DNA of 64,000 bases from Spodoptera frugiperda (Eukaryota; Arthropoda; Insecta; Lepidoptera; Noctuidae), in contig NC_064215.1 in NCBI RefSeq assembly GCF_023101765.2, positions 8,122,001-8,186,000 of the forward strand, written 5' to 3'. Made by a program: the position numbers and the translations under genes. Of the stretch, positions 34,921 through 48,286 are shown piece by piece. Position 1 is the stretch's first letter, and the number at the start of each line of letters is the position of its first letter. The notes under the pieces are model-generated. The model was not told where the DNA came from. It saw only the letters and a program-made list of their open reading frames with translations, and made no database searches.

Positions 34921-35840
34921 TTATGACAGAGTTTTGTATGTTAGTCTACCAATGAAATCACATATAAGTGACAAAGTTCTTTACTGTTAAAAAATATTTA
35001 AACTAATCCGTCTCAAATAGACATCTAAACCAATTTTTCCACAACCAAATTTTGAACACTATAGACAAAGGAGACTGTCAATGAACTTTTAAAATATTTA
35101 TTACTCAGTTTTATCCACAAACACTAAAAGCCAATTACAAAATAATTGGAAACACAAATCATAGAATATTAAAACCATAAAACCATAATAAAAACGCGAA
35201 AACGCGTCATCAAAAAATATCGTGCCAACGACATATTAAACTGAAACATAGACGAAATAATAAATCGATAAAATATCAAAGACTCGAGTTATTTGAGGAT
35301 ACTCGATTCCATAACGATGTTTCCTTATAGAAAGGTGAAAATGTCAAACACAAAAACGTCCCGAATTTATGCTTTGGACGTGAGTAAAAAAATAAGATGT
35401 TTATTTTGTACAAGACTTGTGTATTTTGAGGGTGGCGAAATATTTATAAATGACATGATTTTTTTTTCTTGTTATGTTCATATTTGCACGTTTATGTGAA
35501 TTAAAAGCGCGCTTCTATTTGCTTGATGCTTTAAATTTAGATGTCTTTCAAATGTTAAGAGTCGAATTCATGTTTAAATAAATGCTTGTTTCTCAGAAAA
35601 AGTCTGAAAAGACAGACAGGCAAATAATAACCCTCGAGAGGTTACTTATTCACCTTTATGAGGTCTTGAACTCTAAAAGCTTTTTAATCTGAATAAGTCA
35701 TCATTTTAATGTAGAGATAACTAGAAATAAGAAGATACTAGAGCCTGTCGAGTGTCTAAACATGAGGCATATTTATATTAAACTGTCTCTCTATCTGGTA
35801 AAATGTTTCAGACGTTTGACTCATACGCCATACGCATAGG

Positions 35841-35887
35841 TTTTTCTTTTAAGGGGGAAAATCATCTAATGACTTCTCTCGCCTTGG
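35841..35887 (-). mobile_element. 47 bp remnant of family B with target-site duplication
   Basis: The insert starts with tttttctttt (tail on the minus strand), followed by aagggggaaaatcatctaat and gacttctctcgccttgg, the extreme 3' end of family B. It lies between two copies of atacgcatagg (35830-35840 and 35888-35898), with two further ambiguous t bases. This is a clean, very short LINE insertion. Confidence 0.8.
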
Positions 35888-37304
35888 ATACGCATAGGTT
35901 AGTCTCATGCTGCACATAATAGTCTAGTTATACTTTTTGTCACAATGCTTGACTAAAGTTTTCCTATTTCCAAAACTACAACTAAATTTTAAGATGACAA
36001 TTTACCTTGTCTCGGCCACGACAGAGGAACCTGAACAATTATAAGCGGCCAATTCCGTCCAAGTGTTGTTATAAATTCAACATGGCCGAACTTTGGCAAT
36101 AACGTCATAACGTCTACCGGCCAGTAATGACAACATTAGCACAAATGACACGCTTAAATTACAAATTTTACCCAAAATTTTTGTGCCCTTTAACCGATCA
36201 AAATTTACTTCTACAAGTCCCCCCAAAAATTTTAATGAAGTATTCAGAAAATTTATGCCGATGTCCACGTTTTCTGATGAACTTATTAATTAATTCATTA
36301 CTAAAGTTGTGTGGTATGTACGCTGGTCCAATTTAAACCGAATGGCTTTTGAGGTAAATAGTTATTTATTACCTCATTAAGGCATATTAATGTTTTGTAG
36401 GCACTAAGGCATTTCGGGAACGCGTCAACGTTTTAACTGTGTGTGTTATTTTGACCCATGAAGGTTGATCCCGACCTGGAAATATTTGCAGTATTGTCCA
36501 CAAATAGCTCGGTCGTATCACCAATTTCGATTTTGGAATTGAAGTTATAATTAACCAAGTTTCCTAATCTCATAATTGAATTAAAAGAAAATTGTTCCCC
36601 TTATCTAACAAGTTAATTTACATTAATTACTGTAAACTGAACTGTTACAATAAATCAACAGCTTCAGTCAAAACAAATTACCCCTAACAATTTACAAGAT
36701 TACCAAACTTTTTTACGTATTACTGAGTTTTATGCGAACATTTTTTTTGGGAAGAAAATTATGGAATGGAAATCTCCGTTTGCTAATTTAGTATGGCGAC
36801 ATAAAATGATCTATCAAGTTTCCGAAACTCGTGATCAACGTGTTATAATCCCATAAATCCTTAAAATACTGACAGGAACAATAAACTTTATAGCTTTGAA
36901 AATTTTCTAGGACAAGAAAGTGGAACAAATTGCTTAGGTGAAAACCCTGCGGTGTCGTAAAGATCCAAGCTTAGTTTCCTTGGCGGTACTTTGAAAATGT
37001 GTTCCTCCTGGGGACTCGCAATCTTTTTGGACAAGATTCGTATTATCCATTTTTTTTGAGATTTATGCTGTTATGATATTAAATTATTATAAGGCTTCGT
37101 TACAAAATAGCACTTTTTGTTTGGAACGTCAAACAGCTGTGGTAACAGCACACAAATTATTATGATCTTAAAATACTCGAACTGGGTAAATTGATTAGCT
37201 ATAGTACCTATAATTATTTTCTAAAGAAGGACCAAAATAAAAATATCCTTAACCGACTAGCATGCATGAAAAAACTGATGATTGTTGATGAAGCGAAAGA
37301 GGTA

Positions 37305-37366
37305 TGTAAGATTCGTAGCAATTGGCGTTCCATAGTCTCTGCCTAAACAGACGTGAGGTTATGTGC
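37305..37366 (-). repeat. Dispersed repeat G, copy 2 (inverse)
   Basis: Plus strand attcgtagcaattggcgttc, catagtctctgcc and agacgtgaggttatg is the inverse of the copy at 22556. Confidence 0.5.
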
Positions 37367-37867
37367 CTATGTAATTAATATACTAGGTATTATCTAACTT
37401 ATCGTTGTTTTAGAAATTGACATTCTTCGTTAATAGTTCTGTATAATACTCGTATCATAGGTATTAATGAGAGACGCCTACACAATACAACATATCAACA
37501 CACACTAATGCGCAAGCACATTCAGTTACGCATTAACAAATCTTGCTATAAAACTTCTATCAGGCGCTCACATAATATAGATATAGATAAGCGTTAACAT
37601 GTCACCAGCTCATTTTCATATAATTCCACATAATATAATGGAAAACTAAGGTCATAAATTATAATATAATACTGAAATGTAAGTAGTGATTGCGAGCATG
37701 ATCCAAATTTGGCTCGGCTCTGTATTGTTTTAGTGAAAAGCGCGTTTGCCAAATATTATAATAATAATGAGCATACAAGCTGCATACGAGCTGTGTGTAA
37801 TTAGCTTCAATTAGTTTTACATATAGAATTACTAACAATTATCCAAAGTATCTTATTAATTAATATT

Positions 37868-38034
37868 ATAATTGCGAATGTTTTTAAGCTTATGTGTATG
37901 TTTGTTACTCAATCACGTCAAAATGGCCGAAAGGATCGTGATAAAAATTTGGAACAGAAGTAGATTACGGTCTAAAATTACACATAGGCTATTTTTTTAT
38001 CCCACGGGAATACGGGCGAAGTCACTGGGAGAAG
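37868..38034 (-). mobile_element. Family D copy, minus strand
   Basis: The plus strand reads tgtttgttactcaatcacgt, caaaatggccgaaaggatcg, acacataggctatttttttat, and cccacgggaatacgggcgaa, the reverse of the family start. Confidence 0.68.
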
Positions 38035-38429
38035 TTAGTCAATCATATTGGTATTAATACTCAATACGAATTGCGTTCTAAAAGTCAAAAAGTGGGCAGA
38101 AATGGACGTATTGTAATCATTTCAAACACCCACTTTTTATAAGGTCAATATTTGAAGTATGAAGCCTGTCATGATTCGATTAGAATGCCATTACGTAACA
38201 TTAAACATATACCAAAATAGATCCCATTCTTATGAAAACTGTCTCGTTTGATGGGTGGTATAAAACTTATAGTGGTAACTTGAACAATGAATCCTATGTA
38301 CCTCAACTGTAGGTGTTGTCTTTTATGTTGTATGTGTGTATATAAAAAGGAGAATGTGATGAGGTCAGTAATAACACTAATAACCAGGTAGTGATACCAT
38401 TATTATTGGCAAACTAAGTTACAGAAACA

Positions 38430-38680
38430 TATAGTCGTAGTGGAATTTAAGACGCCCGCTTCTCATGCACGAGGGCGCGTGTTTGAAACCTACCAACAGT
38501 AAGTACCGATGTATTGTTTGTTTTTTGGAATTATACGTACTTTCTAAGATTAGACACCACTGACAAACGGTGAAGGAAAACATTGTGAAGAAACCTGGGC
38601 CTATAATTTCTAATCTCAAATTTCCAAGCGAGAAGAAACCTTCTGGTCAGCAATAACCACTTGCGGGCTATTGATGTGTA
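38430..38680 (+). mobile_element. SINE-3 copy with tRNA-like head
   Basis: The head reads gtcgtagtggaatttaagac, cgcccgcttctcatgcacga, gggcgcgtgtttgaaacc, with a box B-like gtttgaaacc. The body follows: caaacggtgaaggaaaacat, cctgggcctataatttctaa, ctggtcagcaataaccactt. This copy and the one at 60755 define the full element. Confidence 0.76.
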
Positions 38681-39130
38681 AAATTACAGATTGCAATAAT
38701 ATTTAGGCTACACAAGTTTTAATCAAATATTAAAAACAACAAATACGAAAATGAAAGTAAATATTGGAAAAGCATCAGAATACTTCTGTTACACGCTATA
38801 AACCCCGGTGTGGAAAAAATGTAAGTAATATTTCGTATTGCTCTAGATTCTTTCTTCAGGTCGAATTGAATAGCACTGAGATGTTCCCGTTGTTGCGGAT
38901 GAAACAGATCTTCGGTGTTCGGTTGTACTGCTATATCAGTGAGATTGTTTTCAAATACCAATCTTCGGAGTAAGTTTTGTATCAGTGCATGACATTTTTT
39001 TTTATTAGGTCCACGCATATTTTGCTAGCCGTGTCTGTTACCGTCCTAAGTAAGGCTCCTTTTAATTTCCCTAGTGGAAGATACTAGTTAAACATAATCA
39101 ATGTTTTTAATTTATTTTTTATTGTTGTTC

Positions 39131-39306
39131 CAGTCTAGGATTTTCTCCTGTGTTCTTCTGTGCGTTTACATACAAGTTCGCATACACTATATCAGACCCG
39201 AAGAAACAATTTGTGGATCACACAAGAGTTGATCCGTGCGGGAATCGAACCCTCGACACACTGTACGGCAGCAAGATGCCCAGCCACCGCGCCAAACTTG
39301 CATTCC
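39131..39306 (-). mobile_element. SINE-2 copy, minus strand
   Basis: Contains cagtctaggattttctcctg, gtggatcacacaagagttga, ccgtgcgggaatcgaaccct and gcccagccaccgcgccaaac. The box B complement is well kept. SINE-1-like sequence follows directly. Confidence 0.76.
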
Positions 39307-39420
39307 CATGAATAACGATTGAGTCTATTGCCATTGGGTAAGACGTCGATGATAGTCATATAATGGGTACAATTCCAGACTCGATTCAGTAATAGACTAG
39401 TGTGTAAAATTCTGCTCTGT
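39307..39420 (-). mobile_element. Possible SINE-1-like fragment next to SINE-2
   Basis: Plus strand gagtctattgccattgggta and gggtacaattccagactcg recall the middle of SINE-1 (gagcctattgccatatac, cagactccgtgctac). The spacing is disturbed by an insertion. Confidence 0.35.
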
Positions 39421-40030
39421 TCATTTTAAAATTTTTCATTAGATTCTCTTCAAGGGTTTAAGCAACGTGACTTTGCGGTAATCTTTACTAGTTTATTTCA
39501 GTTGGTACTAACAAGAATTGATATAGCCTCGACATTGTCTAGTGTTCATAGCAAGGTTTCTCACTCCTAGACTTAGATTATTTATCAATATTAATTATTC
39601 ACACCTGTTAATGCATCTTACATGTAACTTAAAATCAAAGTCGGTGAACTTTGACTAGCGGAATTTCTAGGTCTGTTATAACTTTACTCATATTGTATAC
39701 GTTAGGTAAAGATGAGTTGAGTAAGAAAGGATTCGGAGAAAACAAAGCCAAAATATTTGATTATACTCAAATATTTAGGTTTTTTATCTATGACAGATTA
39801 GTTTTAATGATTAATATACACTTATATTTATTCACCAGATAAAGCAGAGTTTCGTTAGATTAAAAAGTATATCCAAAAAGTCAGCATACAGAGAGATCTA
39901 ATTATACCGATTATAACTCAAAATATTCGAATTATAATGCATGCATGCAAACATAAAAAATACTAGCTTTCAGAATTCTACTATTTTATAAGCATCTTGA
40001 GTACCATCTTATTAAAACACATAGCTCTAA
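39421..40030. other. Gene-free AT-rich DNA before the tandem duplication
   Basis: Nothing recognised. The short frame at 39651-39842 is not supported. Confidence 0.45.
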
Positions 40031-41129
40031 CAATCTTAAACGATCTCTTCAAAACAGCCATCAAAATAACAAGAGACAAGACACTTAAAGCGCTTAATAA
40101 TTTCAGTCCACTCAGAGGCCAACATAAAACGAGCTCAACCAAGATGTCACCCCATTAAATAGTTTCCCAACTAATCAACAGAGGACACAATAACCATAAC
40201 TTCATTAAAGCAAGCAAAACGTTTCAGAAACTCGATTATTATAGCCATAACTGTTCAACATCTTTTTATGGGCAATAAAAGACATGTTAATATTCAATAC
40301 GAAGATTTTATAACAAAACTTTTCTCGTTAGTTCCAAGTTTCCGACGAGACGGATACAAGACGTGGATTCCGTTCCTGAATAGTGCATGTTCCAATACCA
40401 GTTTTTCTGCATGCTGTCACGTGGCATGTTTTAGTAAAGTAGACATTCGGTGCAGTATTTGTAGATTTTGTAGACTGCTGCATTTCCTTGTGTACGAATT
40501 TCTATTGGGGACTGTTTTGTTTAAAATTCTTTAACGTGTTTTTTTTTGTTAAGAATGCATAAGCTGTGAATAATTTAAGTTTAAGGTTAGATAACCTTAA
40601 AGAATTTTGACGATACCAAACGAGATGGTCTACAAAAACATAAAAAGTCTGGACATATACATGTTCTTCTTAATAAGCCCAGTACCAATCTTAAACGATC
40701 TCTTTCATCAAAATAACAAGAGACAAGACACTTAAAGCGCTTAATAATTTCAGTCCACTCAGAGGCCAACATAAAATGAGCTCAACCAAGATGTCACCCC
40801 ATTAAAGAGTTTCCCAACTAATCAACAGAGGACACATTAACCATAACTTCATTAAAGCAAGCAAAACGTTTCAGAAACTCGATTATTATAGCCATAACTG
40901 TTCAACATCTTTTTATGGGCAATAAACGACATGTTAATATTCAATACGAAGATTTTATAACAAAACTTTTCTCGTTAGTTCCAAGTTTCCGGACTTACCT
41001 TCTTCTTAACAAGCCTAGTACAGTTTTTCTGCATGCTGTCAGTAACATGTTTTAGTAAAGTAGACATGCGGTGCAGTGGTAGATTTTGTAGACTGCATGC
41101 ATTTCCTTGTGCACGAATTTCTATTGGGG
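40031..41129. repeat. Recent tandem segmental duplication, period about 655 bp
   Basis: Unit 1 (40031-40510) and unit 2 (40686-41129) share caatcttaaacgatctc, gcgcttaataatttcagtcc, gtttcagaaactcgattatt, tctttttatgggcaataaa and gaatttctattgggg with few differences. In unit 2 a short cttaccttcttcttaacaag segment replaces about 55 bp of unit 1 (after ccaagtttccg). Neither unit looks coding. Confidence 0.92.
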
Positions 41130-41243
41130 CCAGTTTCGACCGTAGTCTTTACTACGAATGCCTCATTGCAGAGTTGTGAAACCAAACGTGAAACAAACGC
41201 ATAAAAAGCGGATTGTGTTTCTTAATAAGCCTGTGTTCTTTAT

Positions 41244-41362
41244 AAGTGAGGTTACCGGAGGGCCTTCCCAATCTTTCCCATCCCCATTCCCGAACAACAA
41301 CCCTTAAATTCCTAACTCTCAAAAAGCCGGTAACGCATTTTTAAAGCCTCTGGTGTTTCTGA
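41244..41362 (+). mobile_element. Family A internal fragment
   Basis: Reads agtgaggttaccggaggg, cccttaaattcctaactctc, aaagccggtaacgcattt and gcctctggtgtttctg. Both ends are missing. It lies about 115 bp beyond the second unit of the local tandem duplication. Confidence 0.65.
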
Positions 41363-44300
41363 TAAAGACATGAACAAAAGATTTTTCAATAAACTATCTT
41401 CCCATGACACTGAAATTGTTCCCTTAACAACATATGACTTCACATCATCCAGTGTGATAGATACTAGACACTTGATTTAATTACATCCACCCAAAGAGCG
41501 GAGCGTACGATGATGGACATGAAGGAATTTAGGGTAACGGCCTCATAGTCTACGTAACTCAATTTCTTGCATAATGTAGTTTATTATCCGCTGAAGGAGT
41601 CTAAGTAGTTTTTAATACCTTCCTCGTTACAAACTCTGTTTAAATCTCCTAGGATAAAGTGTATCTAATTTCTATCCTTCTTTAAAACGTTCAGGATAAA
41701 ATTCTTCGGTAAGAAATTGCTAGCGCTTTGCATCTTAAGACAGTGGGAAACGCGGAAATTTTAAAATTATGAGACAGTTAAAGTAGATCATTGATTCGTT
41801 GAGAAAGTTTTTAAGACTTGAGGTAAGCAATTTCTTTTTTCTTCCTCTTTTTTACTTTAATGACGCCGTTTTAAAGTGAGGATTGAACGTTTTCCGTAGT
41901 ATTATGAATGGTTAATGTTGATGATAAATTGTAATGTATTCAATTTTGTATTAAAAATTGCTGCTTTTAAAGAAATCTTTAATTTAATTATTCGTACCTT
42001 TTTTGGGAATGTAATAGTATTTATTTTTATTTATTTATTTATACTTATTGCACAACTGTGTGTATAAAGGCGGACATAATGTCACAAGCATTCTTTATTG
42101 TCAACCTTTTAGGGATGATACGATAAGTGCAAATTAATCTTAATGTGCCTATAATATCGAATTATACCGCTAATTGCAAGCAAATGGCATGTGAACATTT
42201 AAAATGCAACTGACGAACTGCACAGTCATCAGTCAAACACCTTTCATCGAATAGAGAAAGAGAAAGAAAATTAAAAAAATCAATGGCCAATCACATGAAC
42301 ACATATCACACACACATATAAACCAATATCCAAACAATAGCACCCGACATTCTCCAGACCAATGTTCAAATTGGCTTTTGTTAATCGTGATAGGTTCGGA
42401 AATTTCGCCCATCCATTCATTGGACATGCGTAAATAGGGATTAAAATATATCGGTCCCAAATTGGGCTTCAATTCTGTACGCAGTTAGCGTAATCCGTCT
42501 TTGTAATTGGTTTTACTGTTAGTTTCCCTGTTGTAAGAGTTAAGTGAATTGTTTGACACTTCTGTTACGTTGCTGAGTTATTCGTACATTTTTTGGGTGT
42601 TACGCAAAAGTTTTTGCGTAGTAAGTTTTGACATTGAATTTTCAATTTTGTTGTTGAAAACTCGTTGTTGTTTAGCTGAAATTTTGCGAATATTTATTTA
42701 AGTTTTACATATTTTTTTTCGTAGCAATTTACGGATTGAAATCCTATAGGCGTACCTGAATTAAATTTAATCATTTTTTTGGGACACATTCATAGGCGTA
42801 GGCTGATATGATGATGATTTTGATAAACAAATAATAGCAATGCAAAATAATCTTTAGTAAGTACTTTGGACACTCGCAATCTTCACAGAAATAATTAAAG
42901 ACATTGATAATTCATCACCATCCACCTCAGTTTGAATACTAATCCTAAAGGTACGACGATTCTCTTTGAACAAAATAAGAACTTAAGTTGAGAAAATGCT
43001 TGATTTAACTTACACCACTTCTTCGTCTTAATTCTAAGGCGAAATTCCAAACTCTTCACATCTGTGTCCATATTCAATACTTGTTGTTTGATCTGTTAAT
43101 TGTTTTGAATAATTTATTTCACTTGGCAAGTAATTAAGAAGTTTGTTCGAGTAGGTATCTACTTTTATGTTAATACTATAGAAATTATGCCGGTTTAAAG
43201 TACGTGTTCAAAGTTATAATACATTGAAACCGTTGCTGAATATGTATGTAACATTTACGATGTTGTTTCTATTTGTTTGTACACTGATTATAAAAGGATC
43301 AAACTCCTAAGAAGTACTTTGTTTATTTATCATACCGATGCGCTGTTTAAAGTATGTCCAAATACGCAGTCGTCTTCTTTTTGTTGTTTTTTGAAATTGG
43401 TACGGGATGGCGAGTTTTGTGTTTAATTTTATTGAAATCCTCGGGTTACAATTCTGTTTTATTTTAAAAGTTTATAAATAAGAAAAAGGTGTAGCTTCTC
43501 CTTCTGTTGTATCTGAAAATAAAGAAACACAACTTAATACAAATTAAAAACAAAACATGAATTAACGCAACCTACAGCTTTGTAAAATAGAAATAAATCT
43601 AATGTGTTTCTAGATATTTCACCTATTTTCCAGCTACAAAGACGTAATACTATGTTTTGTCACCGACATCGATTGCCAAACCGCGATGTGATACATTCAA
43701 TATCACATAACCACAGCTGAAAATTCGATTCGCGGTATTTGCATACGCCGACGAACATCACCCAATTTTTGCACTGACACATGAATATAAAAATTACATA
43801 CATATAAAAGATTATTGTATTGTAACCGACATATCCACATGTATTTAATTAAAATTAAAACCTTGTCATATTAAAAACACTCAACGCAAATTAAAGAGCC
43901 TTACTCAGAAATACTTTTAAAAATAAATATAAACTCGACACAAGAGTAAATATAAATAACACTTTTAACCAAATACTGCTTTTAAGCTGAATATTAAAAT
44001 TGGGTAAGCACAAAGCATGGTAATCCATTTACGTAATTTTATTTTGAGTTCGCATAACCGAACTGTCATTCTTTGTGACGCTATATAAATGAAGTAAAGG
44101 TGACTTGCTATTACTCTATGATGGATTTTTAAATGTTAGCGACACAGTAATGGGGTTAGAATAATTTATGGGCGTTCAGAAATACTTTGAGTACCTGCTT
44201 ATGTATAGGAAATTTAGGAGAAAATTTGTATGAAAAGAGTAAGAAGCTTTTCTGTGAACAACGATTTTCTCAAGTCATTTTCTTGTACATTTGACTTGAA

Positions 44301-44507
44301 TGTACTGTGAAGTGGAGATTACTGTTTAGTCTAGGTGCTTACGTGAAAAGAGCTGATTTTGTGGAAGAAATTTTATTACGCGCTTCCATTAATGTCGTTG
44401 AAAGTATTATGATTATTTTTATATTTATTACTATTAGACTACTTCATACAAATGGTAACATTTACACAGTTATGAATATTGAATAACATTTACATAGTAA
44501 GTAGTTG
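41363..44507. other. Longest stretch with almost no recognised repeats
   Basis: About 3.1 kb of AT-rich unique sequence with short homopolymers and a TTTA-rich run near 42019-42040. No gene, SINE or LINE piece was recognised. Confidence 0.5.
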
Positions 44508-44759
<252 letters not shown>

Positions 44760-45329
44760 TATAAATATTATGGATCCAAAATATTGTCAATTACCATGTA
44801 AAACATTCAATAAGTAGTACAAAAGACAAGATACTAAAATACCATTTATATCACTAGCAGAACATTTAAAAACAGTTCCAAAGAAAAAAGTACTCAATTC
44901 TTCCTCCGTAGCCATTTACAATCCACAAGTAAAAAGCAGTCATTCTACTAGTTACAAATTCACTTCGCAAACTGTTAAAAGATTGCTATCAAAAACTACT
45001 TCCATGCTAAGTGAGGGAAATCAAAAAACAATAAGCCAGTTATAATAAACGGGAAACAATTTATAAAACTTGAACTGGGGAACATTCAAATCTGTAGCGC
45101 TCGAGACTTTTCAAAGTCACCGTCCCGTAATTCATATTTCTGCAGTCTTAGTAAGAATTTTCTTCTTTTCTTAAAACGAGTGTTTTAAGAAAATTTCCCA
45201 TTTCATACTCCGGAGAGTTCGGTTAGGGGAACAATTTCGTATCTGTTTTATTAACTTTCTTTAGTTCCGACTTTGTAATAGATGACGATTTAAATAACAT
45301 AGAATATTAAAAAGCTACAGTTTTGCGTA

Positions 45330-45561
45330 CAGCTTGCGTTGTATGTCGATGTGTGAGTGAGGTTACCGAAGGCCCAATTACCTCCATTCCCAAACCCGAT
45401 TCCCCAATAAACCTTCAATTCCTAACCCCCAAACGGCCGACAACGCACTTGTAACGCCTCTGGTGTTTCGGGTGCCCATGGTTAGCCGCGATTGAGTACC
45501 ATCAGGTGATCAGTCAACTCGGCAAACTCAGGCGATCAGTCGGCTTATAACATAAAAAAAT
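45330..45561 (+). mobile_element. Family A repeat, 5'-truncated, with A tail
   Basis: Contains gcttgcgttgt, gtgaggttaccgaaggccca, ttcctaacccccaaacggcc, cacttgtaacgcctctggtg and a tail cttataacataaaaaaa. A gtgatcagtcaactcgg-type segment is partly repeated before the tail (gcgatcagtcggc). Confidence 0.72.
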
Positions 45562-46666
45562 ACTTTAGCGGTTTAAAAATCAAAATAATTGTTAGTTCTC
45601 GGTACCTAAATCAATAGATACATTTATGTACCTACAACATCAAATTACGTTATAATATTCGATAAAGAGATCTCTTAAAGAATAACTTTTACCATTCCTT
45701 TTAGATTTAGATTCTATCTTATCTTATAATAAGCGGATCGTTTACAAGGAAGTTATGAATTCTGTATTTACGACGACCAAATTCAAAACGTTCTACAACC
45801 GCACTGAATAACTTACCTTCAAACACTTAATTTTTAATTTAACAAAACGTAATACGGCCGTATCTCTATCATTCCCTTTGAATCTGTTTTAAGCTTTAAT
45901 ATAGTCTTCACAATATTCCACTCTAATTTCAATAGAAATGGGAATCTTACTAATCACTCTCAACTTTGTACTTTGATACCAATCTTCATTGGTATTTAAA
46001 ATAATAATAAGTTCTCGAGGGTCGGTTTCACTGTTTTCAATGTGTTGGTGAATTAATGTATATTTGGGTTCCATTGAAATGATTGGTCGATTAAAGATAA
46101 TGCTTTGTAAACGATCATGTTTGAAAATTCGTTTGATGTAAAGATTTCTTGGTGTTTGCTAAGCTATTTTGATATCAGATCTGCAATGAAAAGCTGAAAG
46201 AGGGTTTATCATCCTCTTTCACTGTGACAATTTTCCTGTTATTTTCTTCTAATTTCTATGAATTTGTAGGGCCACTAGTATTTGAAATTAACTTCTCTTT
46301 ATAGGGCATCATCAACGTCAACCAGAAAGCAGCCTCTATAGAACAAAGACAATCCCTTTAAGTCACCACGCTCAACTATAATCTGCTATGTAAAGCCACG
46401 TTGTGCTAAATCTTATGTTACACACTGACTGACACATTTATTACAAAACTGTTTACAAAAATACAAAGTCCTAACCCGTTGAACCTATCTTTTTGAATAT
46501 GTGTGAAGTACCAAGATCAAATTTCCCGCCCCAGCTTCAACCCCCCTAGTTCTATCCGAACAGCGTTGTGCGGTATCATTTATCAAAGTTCTCAAAACAC
46601 AGGTTCTACAAATTGGATCGACGTAACATTTCCACCGAACATAGTGTTCGTAAACAGTCACATATT

Positions 46667-46690
46667 TATGTATGTATGTATGTATGTATA
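46667..46690 (+). repeat. TATG microsatellite
   Basis: About five tatg units follow one diverged unit. Confidence 0.9.
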
Positions 46691-47165
46691 AATAGGAAAC
46701 AACTTGTGTAAGTAAATAAAAGCATTTCTATTTGGCAATGGAATAATAATTATCTCTACCACTTAAGGACTGCATAAATAAAAAATGCTTCCAACCAGAA
46801 TTATTTGAAGAAGACTCAAGACGCCAAATTCTGTCTTCAAAGGTATGATGATTGTTGGATCAGAAATATTTAAAGACAAGATTAAACTAGCAGTTTTAGC
46901 TAGTGTGTAATGTTTTTTTTTTTTGGTTACCGCCTTAACTAACTAGTTCTATGTGAACAGGAACATGTCTGGTTAACCGAACGCATCTAGATTCGTTTCC
47001 TCTTCTATGATAATCCCTTTGGAGAATAAATCCGTAATATAATGTTGTGTTGAAAAATTACTACTATTTCGAGGAATCGCGGTGGAGAATCTTACTCAAT
47101 TGTCCCCAGAAGAGTCTCATGACAGAGCAAAAATCGGAATGTCACAACTATGCATTATTCCGACA

Positions 47166-47495
47166 CTAAATTTCGTGCTTGTATTCAGCGCCGTATTTCC
47201 TAGCCACAGTGACACAAGGTTCCTCCTCTAAGACAACATTACTGGTATACTCAGCCAAGTAAATATCATCTCTATTTTCATGTACTAAGAGTAAGGTTTG
47301 CAGTAAAAGTAAAATTTGTTCTTCATTATTTGACAAACGATTTAAAGGTGACTTGCAAAATGTATCGCGGATTTTATTTTTGCATCTCCGCCCAAGTTGA
47401 CAAGGAACGCAACGATAAATTGTTAAAGGGGTCACGTTAGGTATTTTTCGATTAAACAGGAATTTCTCATCTACAGGTGCTATGAAAACGTGCAT
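47166..47495 (-). CDS. Unrecognised 109-codon open frame, weak candidate exon
   Basis: I do not recognise a family. The frame encodes a charged peptide with a short cysteine-containing stretch (CVPCQLGRRCKNK near residues 31-43), a leucine-rich segment (EEQILLLLQTLLLVHE) and an acidic C-terminal part ending YGAEYKHEI before TAG. Compared with other chance frames here, it has fewer isoleucine, phenylalanine and serine codons and more balanced charge, which is why it is listed. A 3' splice site is conceivable just upstream (a ttttcatag or cacctgtag on the minus strand). Frames of this length also arise by chance in AT-rich DNA of this size, and no neighbouring exon was found. There is no signal peptide or membrane segment. 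Confidence 0.2.
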   Translation of the reverse strand: MHVFIAPVDEKFLFNRKIPNVTPLTIYRCVPCQLGRRCKNKIRDTFCKSPLNRLSNNEEQILLLLQTLLLVHENRDDIYLAEYTSNVVLEEEPCVTVARKYGAEYKHEI

Positions 47496-47704
47496 TGTAC
47501 TTCAGCTGGAGTATTATTAATATGAGTGTAAAAGTTTTACTGCCGAATACCACAGCGGTTCTGTTGTACCACTCTGCGGATTATAACATATATGTTTTTC
47601 TTTTAATCTTATTGTTGGTGGTTGGTGCCATATGTAAAACAATGTTTTATTAAAATTTCGATTTTAATTATTACTAAAGGTAGACTCATAGAAAATCTCA
47701 TATG

Positions 47705-47790
47705 ATTTTTAGTCACTAAAAGTCTGGCACTCCCTCTCGCCTCACCCAAAACGGGATAAGTAAGTTTGGATGATTTTGCTGTCACAAAAA
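47705..47790 (+). mobile_element. Family B LINE 3' fragment
   Basis: Contains tttttagtcactaaaagtct followed by ggcactccctctcgcctcac and a tggatgattttgctg block ending in aaaaa. Only the last 85 bp of the family remain. Confidence 0.65.
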
Positions 47791-48286
47791 TGGGTCTTAG
47801 ATAATAATTCCTACAGCATCGAGTCCGCCCATATATTTTATTGTGTGTATAAAGGTTTAACTAAAAAAAATATGTAAATAAGCTATAATGAATAAACAAA
47901 TCATATTTACATAACCAACAGCAAAACTAAGATTAAACTTAATCCAATAAAATAAATCAAACCTGTGCTAACGAAATACTATAAATAACATTTCAACACT
48001 AAAAATAAAATACTCGAATTGAATCCTTGAACACTTTGAATACTAAAATTGAACTCGATAAAAATATTCTTACCATATTACGAAGGAAACGTCTGGAATC
48101 CGTGAATTCTGTAAGTGAATATTGAAAGATACATAACTCGGCCACACGTATCTATGTTCAGGAACATTTCTATTACTTTCTTGCGTCTATAAAGATGAGG
48201 ATTAGGAATTTATTTGTCACATTCTTAGTTGGAACTTGTGTGTGAGTAAATGCATTTACTTTGTAAGAGATTGCAGATCAATCACG

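Larger units (their letters stand above)
34001..37304. other. Gene-free AT-rich DNA
   Basis: Apart from the 47 bp LINE remnant and a short tandem duplication, nothing is recognised. 36000-36120 is less AT-rich (gccacgacagaggaacctga) but has no frame or repeat match. Confidence 0.45.

Noticed and set aside
40268..40534. 88-codon frame in unit 1 of the tandem duplication
   Set aside because: The frame is not kept in unit 2 despite high nucleotide similarity, so it is not under coding constraint.
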